Source: Lentisphaeraceae bacterium
GTDB lineage: Bacteria > Verrucomicrobiota > Lentisphaeria > Lentisphaerales > Lentisphaeraceae
Assembly (NCBI GenBank): GCA_021232515.1
Contig: JAJPOQ010000156.1
Span: forward strand, 1-54,616
DNA length: 54,616 nucleotides
Direction of reading: 5' to 3'
Below are positions 6,737 to 15,790 of this stretch, in pieces. Both the position numbers and the translations under genes were made by a program. Each line of letters begins with the position of its first letter. Position 1 is the stretch's first letter. The notes beneath the pieces were generated by a model. That model did no database searches and had not been told where the DNA came from. It saw nothing but the letters and a program-made list of their open reading frames with translations.

Positions 6737-9001
6737 CTACATCTTTTTCAGAGTGAATGTTGGGCTTTGAACTATTTCTAGGATGACGTCCTGAAATTTA
6801 TAATTCTTCGCTTTTGTTTTTTCCATAACATTGCTGATTGTTTTGAAATCCACTTCTTCAAGACCTCTACCCGTAGCGTAAATAATCAATTTACTCACTA
6901 AGTGTTCAACGAATTGATCCTCTTTCTTTATGAGGTAATCCTGAAGAGACTTCACTCCAGTAAGCTCTAAGCCACTTGGCATAGTTCCACCCGCTTGAAT
7001 TGGGCGTCCGCTTTCCTTATCTCGCCATTTGCCAAGAGCATCGTAGTTCTCAAATGAGAATCCCATAGGGTCCATTTTACTGTGACAACCACGGCAGTCA
7101 TCGCTGTCTCTGTGTTTTGCCAGTTTCTCTCTAAAGGTAAGGGTCGGGTCAGCTTCAGTCGCTTCGTCCAGTGACACATTTTCAGGCGGTGGTGGTGGAG
7201 GTGTTCCGAGGACTTCATCGAGAACCCATTTTCCACGTTTTACAGGACTTGTTCTAGCTGGCTCAGATGTAACGGAGAGAACTGAGGCGAGAGTTAGTAT
7301 GCCACCACGCTTTTTTGTGTCGACGCGACGAATACGATCACCTTTTATGCCTTTAAGTCCGTAGTGTTTAGCTAGAGTTTCGTTTATAAAGATTTTATTC
7401 GTCGCGATAAATTCGCGCATTGGTCGGTTGTTGAGGACTATGTCTTCGAAGAAAGTTGTTGCTTCCATCTTCATAGACTCTTTGAGTTCGTGGTTCCACT
7501 CAGGAAAAACTTGGGTGTCTGGCTGCAGTCTATCTAAACTTCTAAGTTGAAGCCACTGACCAGCAAAGTTTTTGGAGAACTCCTTAACAGCATCAGACTT
7601 TAAAAGTCTTTTTGCTTCGGTTAAGAGGACTTGTTTGTTGGTGAGTTTCTTTTCTGCAGCAAGTTGAAGCAGTCTGTCGTCTGGCATACTAGAAGTTAGG
7701 AAGTATGAAAGTCGCGATGCTAGTTCATAGTTTGTTGCAGAAGCGATCTCTTTTGGAGCTTGCTCTTGTCTGAAAAGAAACTTTGTCGAGACGAGTGATG
7801 CAACGTAGGCAGTCTTCAATGCTTGTAAGTGATTTCGCCCGGCTTTAGTCATTTTGTTATACAAATTTAGATAAGGCTGAACTGTAGCTTGGTCGACTTT
7901 ATTTCTAAAAGCTCTCGTCAAAAATGCTTCTAGATTCTTTTTGGCTAATGCTTCATTCGGCTTGTTATCTTTACTAGCAAAAGGAACTGAAGTTCTATGC
8001 GAAAGAGGTATTTCCATTTTAGATACAGGTCCTTCAACTTGGATGTATCGAATGAAAACATTTCGATCTTGTTTTTTCTTGCTGTCGTAATAATCGTTTA
8101 GGAAAGAAGCCGTAAACTTTTGTGTGCCCTTATTGAGCTTAGTTGTGAAGGTATAATCTTTAGCCGCTTTTCTTGTTGCATCGACGTTGATTGTTTTAGA
8201 AAAATAATCGTTGATCTTCAGTAGAACTTTTGCAGGTTCATTTCCGGCAATTGATTGATAGCCCTTTAAAGTAATTTTATAGGTGGCTTTGTAAGGAATG
8301 TTGAGACTCCCTTCAATTGTACCGTTTGACCAGAGGCCAAAGTAACCACTGTTTAAGTCGCCAGCACCAGAAAGTTTTTTAAAGTCACCAGCTTCAATGC
8401 TAACCTTTAACTTCGGATTGGTGTCGTCTAAAATAGCGATGTCTACAGCTGCTCTTGCGGCGCGGAGGTACTTCTCAAGTAGTAGAGGAGGGACAGATAG
8501 TAAGCCGGCAATGTTATCGAAACCAAAACCAACACTATCGAGAGGAAGGTCTTCTGAAACCTTTGAGTCAATCTTTAGGAGGTCATTTAGAGTATTTTCG
8601 TATTCGCGACGATTGAGGCGACGAACAACAGTTTTACCTGGGTCATCTGGCAACTCGCCATATGATTCCTGTAGTGTTTGCTTGAGCCAGGACGCCATTT
8701 GCTGACGTTCTTCTTCAGTAGGTTGCTTCTTGCCCTCTGGTGGCATGCTTTTGTCTTCGATTTGAACGAGAGCATGTTTCCAAAGCTTAAGGTTTTCGAG
8801 TTTAGAATTTTCGGCAATGAATGACGCGAGGTCAACTTTGCCTTTTTTCTTTTTAGGCTTATGACAACGAAAGCAGTGTTGATCTAGAAGAGCAACAGCA
8901 GGATGCGGCTCAGAACTTGTAGTTTGTCCAGACTCAGAAGAATCTTTCGAGCAACCAGTAATGAGCGCAGTAGTTAAAACTAATACGAGAAATCTATTCA
9001 T
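6737..9001 (-). CDS. DUF1592/DUF1588/DUF1587 planctomycete-type cytochrome c lipoprotein
   Basis: A 754-residue secreted protein with a lipobox ending at Cys17 (LITGC). A cytochrome-like HCFRCHKP motif (Cys43, Cys46, His47) follows, then a region with VRRLNRREYENTLNDLL (DUF1587), a lectin-like middle part, DUF1595/DUF1592 with YELASRLSYFLTSSMPDD, DUF1588 with DDCRGCHSKMDPMGF (Cys636-His640) and a C-terminal DUF1585 part. This architecture is abundant in Planctomycetes, Verrucomicrobia and Lentisphaerae, where a DUF1552 gene usually follows; none is here. The CxxCH motifs suggest bound heme; a role in redox or polysaccharide breakdown is conjecture. Confidence 0.92.
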   Translation of the reverse strand: MNRFLVLVLTTALITGCSKDSSESGQTTSSEPHPAVALLDQHCFRCHKPKKKKGKVDLASFIAENSKLENLKLWKHALVQIEDKSMPPEGKKQPTEEERQQMASWLKQTLQESYGELPDDPGKTVVRRLNRREYENTLNDLLKIDSKVSEDLPLDSVGFGFDNIAGLLSVPPLLLEKYLRAARAAVDIAILDDTNPKLKVSIEAGDFKKLSGAGDLNSGYFGLWSNGTIEGSLNIPYKATYKITLKGYQSIAGNEPAKVLLKINDYFSKTINVDATRKAAKDYTFTTKLNKGTQKFTASFLNDYYDSKKKQDRNVFIRYIQVEGPVSKMEIPLSHRTSVPFASKDNKPNEALAKKNLEAFLTRAFRNKVDQATVQPYLNLYNKMTKAGRNHLQALKTAYVASLVSTKFLFRQEQAPKEIASATNYELASRLSYFLTSSMPDDRLLQLAAEKKLTNKQVLLTEAKRLLKSDAVKEFSKNFAGQWLQLRSLDRLQPDTQVFPEWNHELKESMKMEATTFFEDIVLNNRPMREFIATNKIFINETLAKHYGLKGIKGDRIRRVDTKKRGGILTLASVLSVTSEPARTSPVKRGKWVLDEVLGTPPPPPPENVSLDEATEADPTLTFREKLAKHRDSDDCRGCHSKMDPMGFSFENYDALGKWRDKESGRPIQAGGTMPSGLELTGVKSLQDYLIKKEDQFVEHLVSKLIIYATGRGLEEVDFKTISNVMEKTKAKNYKFQDVILEIVQSPTFTLKKM

Positions 9002-9080
9002 TTATAAATACACACATTTTTATAAGAAAGTGTATTTATATCTCTGCGGAATCAAGCATCTCTCTTGAGTTGCCTGTGAA

Positions 9081-10001
9081 TCAACCAATTTTTGGAAGAG
9101 AAAATATCTCATCTTCTTTGACTGTAACGACAGAGCGCTCTCCAGAAACTTCATAGTTTTCTTTGAGCCAGGCAATAACAGCTTGGACGATGTCTTCAGG
9201 AGTAGATGCGCCAGCAGTTACGCCGACTTTTTCATTACCTTTAAACCAGTCTTTGCTGAGGTCGGCCGGACTATTCACTAGGTAAGCAGTCGTTCCGTTA
9301 TTTTCTGCAACTTCTCTAAGTCTGTTTGAATTGGAGCTGTTTGGGCTACCAACAACTATAGAGATGTCAGCTTCAGAGGAAATAGTTTTTATCGCATGTT
9401 GACGGTTTGTTGTAGCGTAGCAGATGTCTGATTTCTTAGGCTGAACGATTTGAGGGAAACGTTCTTTAAGGGCATTTGCCACGACATTGCAGTCATCTAC
9501 ACTAAGAGTTGTCTGTGTTATATAAGCGAGTTTATCATCTTTGGTGAAAGGTAGGTCCTTAACTTCTTCAGGGCTTTCAACGACATGGATTTTGTGAGGA
9601 GCTTCACCGATAACACCGATAACTTCAGGGTGACCATTGTGACCGATTAAAAGGATGTTATAGCCATTTTTTGCATAACGAATAGCTTCAAAGTGCACTT
9701 TGCTGACAAGAGGGCAAGTAGCGTCGATGACTCTTAACTCGCGATCTTGAGCTTCTTTGACTAGAGCAGGAGAGACTCCATGTGCATTGAAGATAAGTGT
9801 AGATTTGTTTGGAACAGTTTCCAAGCCTTCTACGAAGATGACGCCTTGCTCTTCGAAGTTTTTGATCACGTGTGAGTTGTGGACTATTTCGTGGTTGACG
9901 TAAATAGGATGAGGCAAAAGCTCTAGTGCTTCATCAACAATTTTTATGGCTCTTTCTACGCCAGCACAAAAGCCACGCGGGCTCGATAAAAGTATTTCCA
10001 T
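9081..10001 (-). CDS. ispH: 4-hydroxy-3-methylbut-2-enyl diphosphate reductase
   Basis: The last enzyme of the MEP pathway, which makes IPP and DMAPP with a [4Fe-4S] cluster. With the start at ATG 10001 the protein has 306 residues, starts MEILLSSPRGFCAGVERA, and has cluster cysteines Cys12, Cys96 (IDATCPLV) and Cys194 (SDICYATTNRQ), plus substrate residues His41, His121, His124 and Glu126. The frame is open further upstream to 10190, but that stretch encodes nothing conserved, and a GAGGAAA ribosome site precedes ATG 10001, so the shorter start is preferred. Divergent from mdh across 213 bases. Confidence 0.95.
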   Translation of the reverse strand: MEILLSSPRGFCAGVERAIKIVDEALELLPHPIYVNHEIVHNSHVIKNFEEQGVIFVEGLETVPNKSTLIFNAHGVSPALVKEAQDRELRVIDATCPLVSKVHFEAIRYAKNGYNILLIGHNGHPEVIGVIGEAPHKIHVVESPEEVKDLPFTKDDKLAYITQTTLSVDDCNVVANALKERFPQIVQPKKSDICYATTNRQHAIKTISSEADISIVVGSPNSSNSNRLREVAENNGTTAYLVNSPADLSKDWFKGNEKVGVTAGASTPEDIVQAVIAWLKENYEVSGERSVVTVKEDEIFSLPKIG

Positions 10002-10214
10002 GGTTTCCTCAAAATTTTGGCTTATTATAGAGCCATTACATAGACATGCAAAACTAATTAATAGTGTCACAAATGCACATGCAAGCAGGTTTATAAATTT
10101 GAAGTTTACAACAGTCGCTTTAAACTGAGTGATGTCAATTACGTTTCGATTATCTGAAACACTAAAATGGTAAGTATAAATTATGCCCAATTTTAGGGCG
10201 CAGGAGAACTTAAA

Positions 10215-11204
10215 ATGTCACAACCAATTCGCGTTGCAGTAACTGGCGGTGCTGGTCAGATCAACTACAATCTTCTTTTCCGTATCGCTAATGGCGATCT
10301 TTTCGGACCAAATCAACCTGTAGCTTTGAACATCCTTGAACTTCCAGTTGCTATGGAAGCACTTAAAGGTGTGGTAATGGAGCTAGATGACTGTGCATTC
10401 CCACTGCTTGCTGACATCGTTGCTACTGACGATATAAATGTTGCAATGAAAGATGCTAACTGGGTTCTATGTGTTGGTTCTAAGCCTCGTGGTCCAGGTA
10501 TGGAGCGTGGCGATCTAATCAAAGAAAATGGTCCAATTTTCACAAGCACTGGTAAAGCAATCAATGATCACGCTGCAGATGATGTACGTGTAGTTGTTGT
10601 TGGTAACCCTTGTAACACTAACTGTCTTATCGCTATGAATAACGCTCCGGATGTTCCGAACGATCGTTTCACTGCTATGACTCGTCTAGACCAAAACCGC
10701 GCTATGACTCAACTAGCTCAGAAGTCTGGTTCTACTGTACATGATATTAAGAACATGATCATTTGGGGTAACCACTCAGCGACTCAAGTTCCTGACTACA
10801 AGAACGTGACTATCAAAGGTCAAGCAGCGACTGAAGTCATCAATGATCTTGAGTTCCTACAAGGTGAGTTTGTTAGTACTGTTGCTAAACGTGGCGCGGC
10901 TATCATCGCAGCTCGTGGTAAATCTTCAGCAGCTTCTGCAGCAAATGGTGCGATCGATCACGTTCGCTCACTTGTTAACCCAACTCCTGCTGGCGAAGCA
11001 TTCTCTATGTGTGTTCCTTCAGATGGTAACCCTTACGGAATCGAAGAAGGTCTAATCTTCTCATTCCCTTGTCGTTCAAACGGCGACGGAAACTGGGAAA
11101 TTGTTCCTGGGTTCGAATTTGATGAATTCATCGCTGAGAAAGTTAAAGCGACTGAAGCTGAACTGAAAAACGAGAAAGAAGTTATCAGTAACCTTCTTGG
11201 TTAA
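10215..11204 (+). CDS. mdh: Malate dehydrogenase
   Basis: A 329-residue NAD(P)-dependent malate dehydrogenase of the cytosolic/chloroplast-like type, the form found in chlamydiae and many aerobic bacteria; it interconverts malate and oxaloacetate. Visible are the nucleotide loop [19 protein letters not shown], the substrate-binding [28 protein letters not shown] and the catalytic-His segment [13 protein letters not shown]. The third Gly of the usual GxxGxxG loop is Asn here. An AGGAGAAC site precedes the ATG, and a short GCCC/GGGC inverted repeat at 10185-10199 lies directly upstream of that site. The gene ends in a strong terminator shared with cysE. Confidence 0.95.
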   Translation: MSQPIRVAVTGGAGQINYNLLFRIANGDLFGPNQPVALNILELPVAMEALKGVVMELDDCAFPLLADIVATDDINVAMKDANWVLCVGSKPRGPGMERGDLIKENGPIFTSTGKAINDHAADDVRVVVVGNPCNTNCLIAMNNAPDVPNDRFTAMTRLDQNRAMTQLAQKSGSTVHDIKNMIIWGNHSATQVPDYKNVTIKGQAATEVINDLEFLQGEFVSTVAKRGAAIIAARGKSSAASAANGAIDHVRSLVNPTPAGEAFSMCVPSDGNPYGIEEGLIFSFPCRSNGDGNWEIVPGFEFDEFIAEKVKATEAELKNEKEVISNLLG

Positions 11205-11218
11205 TCAGTAATACTTTT

Positions 11219-11253
11219 AAAAAAGGCCGCTTCGATTGAAGCGGCCTTTTTTT
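11219..11253. terminator. Bidirectional terminator between mdh and cysE
   Basis: A perfect 13-bp stem, AAAAGGCCGCTTC pairing with GAAGCGGCCTTTT around a GATT loop, is flanked by A-runs on the left and T-runs on the right. It works in both directions for the convergent mdh and cysE genes. Confidence 0.93.
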
Positions 11254-11257
11254 ATGT

Positions 11258-12058
11258 TTAAATTTGAAAGTCTTGGCTGCACTCTGGAGGAAGTATGTGC
11301 TCCATAAACTTTGATGGATTTTTATGAGATGGTTTACCAACTTGTTTAGCAGGCACACCAGCAACAGTTGTATGAGGCGGTACATCTTCTAGTACTACAC
11401 TTCCAGCACCAATCTTAGCGCCGTCGCCAATCTTGATATTTCCCAAAAGTTTCGCACCAGCACCGATCAGTACATTTGAACCAACTTTCGGGTGACGATC
11501 ACCAGACTCTTTGCCACTACCACCAAGAGTTACTTCGTGAAGTATGGAAACATTGTTGCCAATAGAAGCAGTCTCACCACAAACAAATGATGAAGCATGG
11601 TCAAGTAGTATACCTTTGCCAATTGTTGCACCGGGATGTATGTCCACAGAAAATATTTCAGAATTGCGACTTTGTATATGACAAGCCATCATCTTCCGGC
11701 CTTTCTTCCAAAGGCAGTTTGAAAGCCTAGACACTTGAAGCGCGAGGAAACCTTTAAAGTAAAGCATAGGGACGACATAGCACTTTGTTGCAGGGTCACG
11801 TTGTTTGATCGCTTTTAAGTCGCAAATAGAAGCTTCGACGACACATGGAGACTCAGCCATGATGTCATTAAACAAATGGTTATAGGCGACTGCCGAAATA
11901 GTTTGGTCCTGGAACTTTCCCGATAAATGGAAGGCCAAGGCATGAGCAAAGTCCGGCTGATTGATGATAGTTTCGTGAATAAGCGAAACTAATGAAGGTT
12001 CTTCAGCAGCAACTTTTTTTGCTTCTCGAATAATTGTAGACCACAAAGTCTGTGACAT
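11258..12058 (-). CDS. cysE: Serine O-acetyltransferase
   Basis: A 266-residue enzyme that makes O-acetylserine for cysteine synthesis. It has the long alpha-helical N-terminal domain of the CysE type (LWSTIIREAKKVAAEEP onward) and a C-terminal left-handed beta-helix of hexapeptide repeats with DIHPGATIGKG, the catalytic LDHASSFVCGE, GNNVSILHEVTLGG and TVAGVPAKQVG. Length matches E. coli CysE (273). The C-terminal tail ends in Ile; CysE tails often end in Ile that docks into the cysteine synthase CysK. cysK itself is not in the window. Confidence 0.95.
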   Translation of the reverse strand: MSQTLWSTIIREAKKVAAEEPSLVSLIHETIINQPDFAHALAFHLSGKFQDQTISAVAYNHLFNDIMAESPCVVEASICDLKAIKQRDPATKCYVVPMLYFKGFLALQVSRLSNCLWKKGRKMMACHIQSRNSEIFSVDIHPGATIGKGILLDHASSFVCGETASIGNNVSILHEVTLGGSGKESGDRHPKVGSNVLIGAGAKLLGNIKIGDGAKIGAGSVVLEDVPPHTTVAGVPAKQVGKPSHKNPSKFMEHILPPECSQDFQI

Positions 12059-12197
12059 TTTTTCATCCTAGAGTTATCTATCCAGCACTAATGTAGCTCA
12101 GTTCTTCTTAAGTCAAACGTCATAACAGCTTTATATTGATGTGTCTTAAAGAAAATGTTAGAATTAATAAATTGGCAAACACTTGATTTTGTTGATT

Positions 12198-12226
12198 TTG
12201 GCACTTATTGGTATTTTGGGTGTAAT
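12198..12226 (+). promoter_or_regulatory. Candidate sigma-70-type promoter for the first toroid gene
   Basis: TTGGCA (12198-12203), a 17-base spacer and TGTAAT (12221-12226) each match the vegetative consensus at five of six bases. The start codon at 12257 would leave a leader of about 25 bases containing a GGAAGG ribosome site. No transcript data support it. Confidence 0.45.
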
Positions 12227-12256
12227 TAAAATATTAGTGTGATGGAAGGTATTCCT

Positions 12257-13810
12257 ATGTCTGAGTATTATGACGAAGAGGAAGAGTACGACGAAGATTA
12301 TGAGTCGACTCTTTTAAGTGAAGAAGAAATCTTTGCTATCCAAGAAGAATATAGACGTCGTCGTCTAGTCGAATCCTTAATTGGTCCAGTAATTTCAACA
12401 GTATTTCACGTAGTTTTGATCGTTATCTTAGCGGTTTTCATTACAGATAAATACAAAGAAGAAGTTCCTGAGATAGAAGTTAAGATGGAAGAGGTCGAAG
12501 AGATAAAAATCGAAGAACCTCCACCGGTTGAAGAACCAGTTCCAGAAGAAATAGAAAATACAGATACGACAAATCCGGTTTTAACTACAGTTGCGATCGA
12601 AAATGTTGATACAAATGATGCAGCTCTAGAAGATACTAGTGATGAAGCTCCTTCAACAGAAGATGATTCAACAGTTGAGGCCGTTTCCGATGTAACTGTT
12701 TCCCCTTCAGCATTTGCTTCCCCAAACGTTTTTGGCGGTCGTAGTGCAGCAGGTCGTGCATCGTCAGTTTCAAAGTTTGGCGGTAACAAAGTAGGTCAAG
12801 AAAGACTCTTAAAAGCTCTTTATTGGCTTAAGAAAGTTCAAAACCCAAATGGTTCTTGGGGTACAAGTAATCCTCAAGCATTTACAGGTCTTGCACTGTT
12901 AACTTTCCTAGCTCACGGTGAAACTCCAACTTCCAAAGAGTTTGGTACTACTGTACGCAAAGCTATGGAGTGGATCTCAAATGACCCTATCAGTAAGCGT
13001 CACGGTAACGGTTATGGTCATGCGATCAAAACTTATGCTATCGCTGAAGCCTACGCTATGACAGGTGTTTCACTTCTAGAAGATGCGATGAACCGCAGTA
13101 TTCGCGTTGTTATCGACGGTCAGCAAAATCTTGGTTGTTTTACATATGGTTATAGTCTCGATGAAGCTAAAAAGCAGGACTTATCTGTTGCAGGCTGGAA
13201 CTACCAAGCACTTAAAGCTGCTTATGGTGCAGGCTGTGAAGAGAAAGGTTTAACTAACGCTATCTATAAAGGCGTTGAGTGGCTGAAAGGTAAAGCTGCA
13301 CAAAGTGATGTTGGTAAAGGTTTTCCTTATGATGGAGCTAAAGGCAAGGGTGGCGATAAGCACACTATGAGAGCCGTTGGGGTTCTTTGTCTTCAACTTT
13401 ATGGTGAAGGTAAAGCTGATGAGATGAAAGATGAAATTAAGCGAATTGCTGAGTACGATCTTTCAAAACTTAGTTATGCTAATCCTCCATCAGAGTCACT
13501 TTACGGTTGGTACTATGCAACTCAGGCAATGTTCCAGCAAGGTGGTAACGAGTGGAAAGCTTGGAACCGTAAATTCCAGAAAGAGATTGGCGACAATCAG
13601 CACCAAGAAGGTTACTGGGTTTATCCTGGTAAGTGGCATGGTAAGATGGATGACCTAACTGGTAAAATTTATGCAACTACTCTATGTGCTTTGATGCTTA
13701 CAGTTTATTACCGTTACTTGCCTTCTTCTAAAGGAGCTATCGGCGGTAAAGCAGCTAAGAAAGAAAAGAAAAAGCCAATGGAAGAAGAAGGTCTAGATCT
13801 AATCGATTAA
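12257..13810 (+). CDS. Membrane-anchored protein: TonB-like N-terminal part plus squalene-cyclase-like toroid, copy A
   Basis: A 517-residue protein. Residues 1-35 are very acidic, a basic RRRR patch precedes one membrane helix at about 42-63 (N-terminus inside), then comes a Glu/Pro-rich stretch with EEPPPVEEPVPEE (about 70-100) like the TonB periplasmic spacer, a Ser/Asp-rich linker, and from about residue 180 a prenyltransferase/squalene-oxidase-type alpha/alpha repeat domain (ALYWLKKVQNPNGSWG and further repeats). The C-terminus is a charged KKEKKKPMEEEGLDLID tail. The start at 12257 was chosen over an in-frame ATG at 12239 because GGAAGG precedes it and it aligns with the start of copy B. 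No catalytic DxDD motif of true cyclases is seen. The function is unknown; a scaffold or periplasmic binding role is possible. Confidence 0.85.
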   Translation: MSEYYDEEEEYDEDYESTLLSEEEIFAIQEEYRRRRLVESLIGPVISTVFHVVLIVILAVFITDKYKEEVPEIEVKMEEVEEIKIEEPPPVEEPVPEEIENTDTTNPVLTTVAIENVDTNDAALEDTSDEAPSTEDDSTVEAVSDVTVSPSAFASPNVFGGRSAAGRASSVSKFGGNKVGQERLLKALYWLKKVQNPNGSWGTSNPQAFTGLALLTFLAHGETPTSKEFGTTVRKAMEWISNDPISKRHGNGYGHAIKTYAIAEAYAMTGVSLLEDAMNRSIRVVIDGQQNLGCFTYGYSLDEAKKQDLSVAGWNYQALKAAYGAGCEEKGLTNAIYKGVEWLKGKAAQSDVGKGFPYDGAKGKGGDKHTMRAVGVLCLQLYGEGKADEMKDEIKRIAEYDLSKLSYANPPSESLYGWYYATQAMFQQGGNEWKAWNRKFQKEIGDNQHQEGYWVYPGKWHGKMDDLTGKIYATTLCALMLTVYYRYLPSSKGAIGGKAAKKEKKKPMEEEGLDLID

Positions 13811-13836
13811 TTCTTCCACCTCATTTTACAAAACCA

Positions 13837-13871
13837 GAAAAACTCGGGCTGTTAAAAGTTCGGGTTTTTTC
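13837..13871 (+). terminator. Terminator after copy A
   Basis: AAAAACTCGGGC pairs, with a few G-T pairs, with GTTCGGGTTTTT around a short loop and is followed by a T-rich run. It separates the two tandem genes, suggesting that each has its own promoter. Confidence 0.7.
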
Positions 13872-14031
13872 TTTACGAGTAACTTACGCACAATTCCTCT
13901 GTTGTTCTTTGTCGGTAAAATATGAGATTTGTCACTTTTGTTAATTTTGTTGTCACTTTTGCTTGATTTATAAATTATAACATAGTAGTTTATTGATGGT
14001 TTTGTGAAAAAGTTAATAATGAGGTTGACTC

Positions 14032-15594
14032 ATGTCAGAATATTATGATGAAGAAGAAGAGATCTATGATGACGAAATGCACGAAGATGGGCAGTTGTCA
14101 GAAGAAGAAATCTTTGCTATTCAAGATGAATACAGACGCCGTCGTCTGATAGAATCCTTAATTGGACCAGTAATTTCAACAGTATTTCACGTAGTACTTA
14201 TCGTTATCTTAGCGATTTTCATTACGGATAAATACAAAGAAGAAGTTCCTGAAATAGAAGTTAAGATGGAAGAGGTCGAAGAGATAAAAATCGAAGAACC
14301 TCCACCGGTTGAAGAACCAGTTCCAGAAGAAATCGAAAATACAGATACAACAAATCCGGTTTTAACTACAGTTGCAATCGAGAATGTTGACACTAACGAC
14401 GCAGCTCTAGAAGATACAAATGATGAAGCGCCATCAACAGATGACGATTCAACAGTTGAAGCTGTTTCAGACGTAACCGTTTCCCCTTCAGCATTTGCTT
14501 CCCCAAACGTTTTTGGCGGTCGTAGTGCAGCAGGTCGTGCATCATCAGTTTCAAAATTTGGTGGTAACCGCGTTGGTCAAGAAAGACTTCTTAAAGCTCT
14601 TTACTGGCTTAAGAAAGTTCAAAACCCAGATGGTTCTTGGGGTACTTCAAGTCAGCCAGCATATACAGGTCTTGCACTATTAACTTTCCTAGCTCATGGT
14701 GAAACTCCAACTTCTAAAGAGTTTGGTACTACTGTACGTAAAGCTATGGAGTGGCTAGCATCTACTAAGCTTGATAAAAACTCTAAGCATGGTTATCCAC
14801 ACGCAATCAAAACATACGCTCTAGCTGAAGCTTACGCCATGACAGGTGTTTCACTTCTAGAAGATGCGATGAACCGCAGTATCCGAGTGATCATCGATGG
14901 TCAGCAAGATAATGGTTGCCTAGACTACAATTATAAGAAAGGTACTCGTGTTGACTTATCTTTCGCAGGTTGGAACTATCAGGCGCTTAAAGCTGCTTAT
15001 GGTGCTGGCTGTGAAGAAAAAGGTTTGACTAACGCTATCTATAAAGGTGTTGAGTGGCTTAAAGGAAGAGCGGCATCTAGCGATGACGGTAAAGGTTTCC
15101 CTTATGCAGTTAAAGATGGTACTGCTTCAGGTACTCAAAAGCACACAATGAGAGCCGTTGGTGTTCTTTGTCTTCAACTTTTCGGCGAAGGTAAAGCTCC
15201 TGAAATGAAAGACGAAATCAAAACTATTGCAACAGCTGACCTAGAGAAACTTAGTTACGCAAACCCTCCGGGAGAGTCACTTTACGGTTGGTACTACGCA
15301 ACTCAGGCAATGTTCCAGCAAGGTGGTAACGAGTGGAAGTCTTGGAACCGTAAGTTCCAGAAAGAGATTGGCGACAATCAGCATCAAGAAGGTTACTGGG
15401 AATACCCGGGTAAGTACCACGGTGCGACTAACCACGCTACTACAGACAGAGTTTATGCAACTACACTTTGTGCTCTTATGCTGACAGTTTACTACCGTTA
15501 CCTTCCTTCTACGAAAGGTGCAATTGGCGGTAAAGCAGCTAAGAAAGAAAAGAAAAAGCCAATGGAAGAAGAAGGTCTTGATCTAATCGATTAA
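14032..15594 (+). CDS. Membrane-anchored protein: TonB-like N-terminal part plus squalene-cyclase-like toroid, copy B
   Basis: A 520-residue tandem paralogue of copy A with the same layout: acidic N-terminus, RRRR before a single membrane helix, EEPPPVEEPVPEE spacer, linker, toroid of prenyltransferase/squalene-oxidase-type repeats (KVQNPDGSWGTSS) and an identical charged tail. The segment from the membrane helix to the SVSKFGGN linker and the last 150 residues are almost unchanged. Differences cluster at about residues 230-310 and around the GTASGTQKHT insertion. GAGG lies 10 bases before ATG 14032. The upstream region has repeated TTGTCACTTTTG elements (13928 and 13950 areas) that differ from the copy A promoter, so the two copies may be expressed under different conditions. 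Confidence 0.85.
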   Translation: MSEYYDEEEEIYDDEMHEDGQLSEEEIFAIQDEYRRRRLIESLIGPVISTVFHVVLIVILAIFITDKYKEEVPEIEVKMEEVEEIKIEEPPPVEEPVPEEIENTDTTNPVLTTVAIENVDTNDAALEDTNDEAPSTDDDSTVEAVSDVTVSPSAFASPNVFGGRSAAGRASSVSKFGGNRVGQERLLKALYWLKKVQNPDGSWGTSSQPAYTGLALLTFLAHGETPTSKEFGTTVRKAMEWLASTKLDKNSKHGYPHAIKTYALAEAYAMTGVSLLEDAMNRSIRVIIDGQQDNGCLDYNYKKGTRVDLSFAGWNYQALKAAYGAGCEEKGLTNAIYKGVEWLKGRAASSDDGKGFPYAVKDGTASGTQKHTMRAVGVLCLQLFGEGKAPEMKDEIKTIATADLEKLSYANPPGESLYGWYYATQAMFQQGGNEWKSWNRKFQKEIGDNQHQEGYWEYPGKYHGATNHATTDRVYATTLCALMLTVYYRYLPSTKGAIGGKAAKKEKKKPMEEEGLDLID

Positions 15595-15614
15595 TTCTTC
15601 ATTTATTAACTTTT

Positions 15615-15653
15615 AAAAATGTCCGACTGATTTCAGTCGGGCATTTTTTTTTT
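15615..15653 (+). terminator. Terminator after copy B
   Basis: AAAATGTCCGACTGA pairs with TCAGTCGGGCATTTT (one G-T pair) and is followed by a run of at least eight T. A strong intrinsic terminator 20 bases after the stop. Confidence 0.93.
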
Positions 15654-15790
15654 GTAATGATCAAATTTAGTATTTTGTAGTTCCTCTTGGTATTCCAAGT
15701 ATAGACTTACTTAAAATAATTTTTGAAAAACTTGTCTTTCTGCTGATTTTTGTATTAACTTAAGTAGTAATTGTTAATAGGAGATTCGGA

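Larger units (their letters stand above)
12257..15594 (+). repeat. Tandem gene duplication with long near-identical blocks
   Basis: Bases 12257-13810 and 14032-15594 are direct repeats with an unrelated 221-base spacer. Long exact blocks are visible, for example in the helix/linker part (about 12460-12780 against 14250-14570) and around the GGTGGTAACGAGTGGAA segment near the 3' ends. Synonymous differences are few in those blocks, which fits recent duplication or continuing gene conversion. Confidence 0.9.

Noticed and set aside
10002..10190. N-terminal extension of ispH to 10190 with a hydrophobic stretch
   Set aside because: IspH is cytoplasmic, the family begins at MEILLSSPRGFCAGV, and a ribosome site precedes ATG 10001.
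12190..12215. Sigma-54 promoter suggested by TGGCAC ahead of toroid copy A
   Set aside because: The required TTGC element at the right distance is missing; a sigma-70 reading of the same bases fits better.
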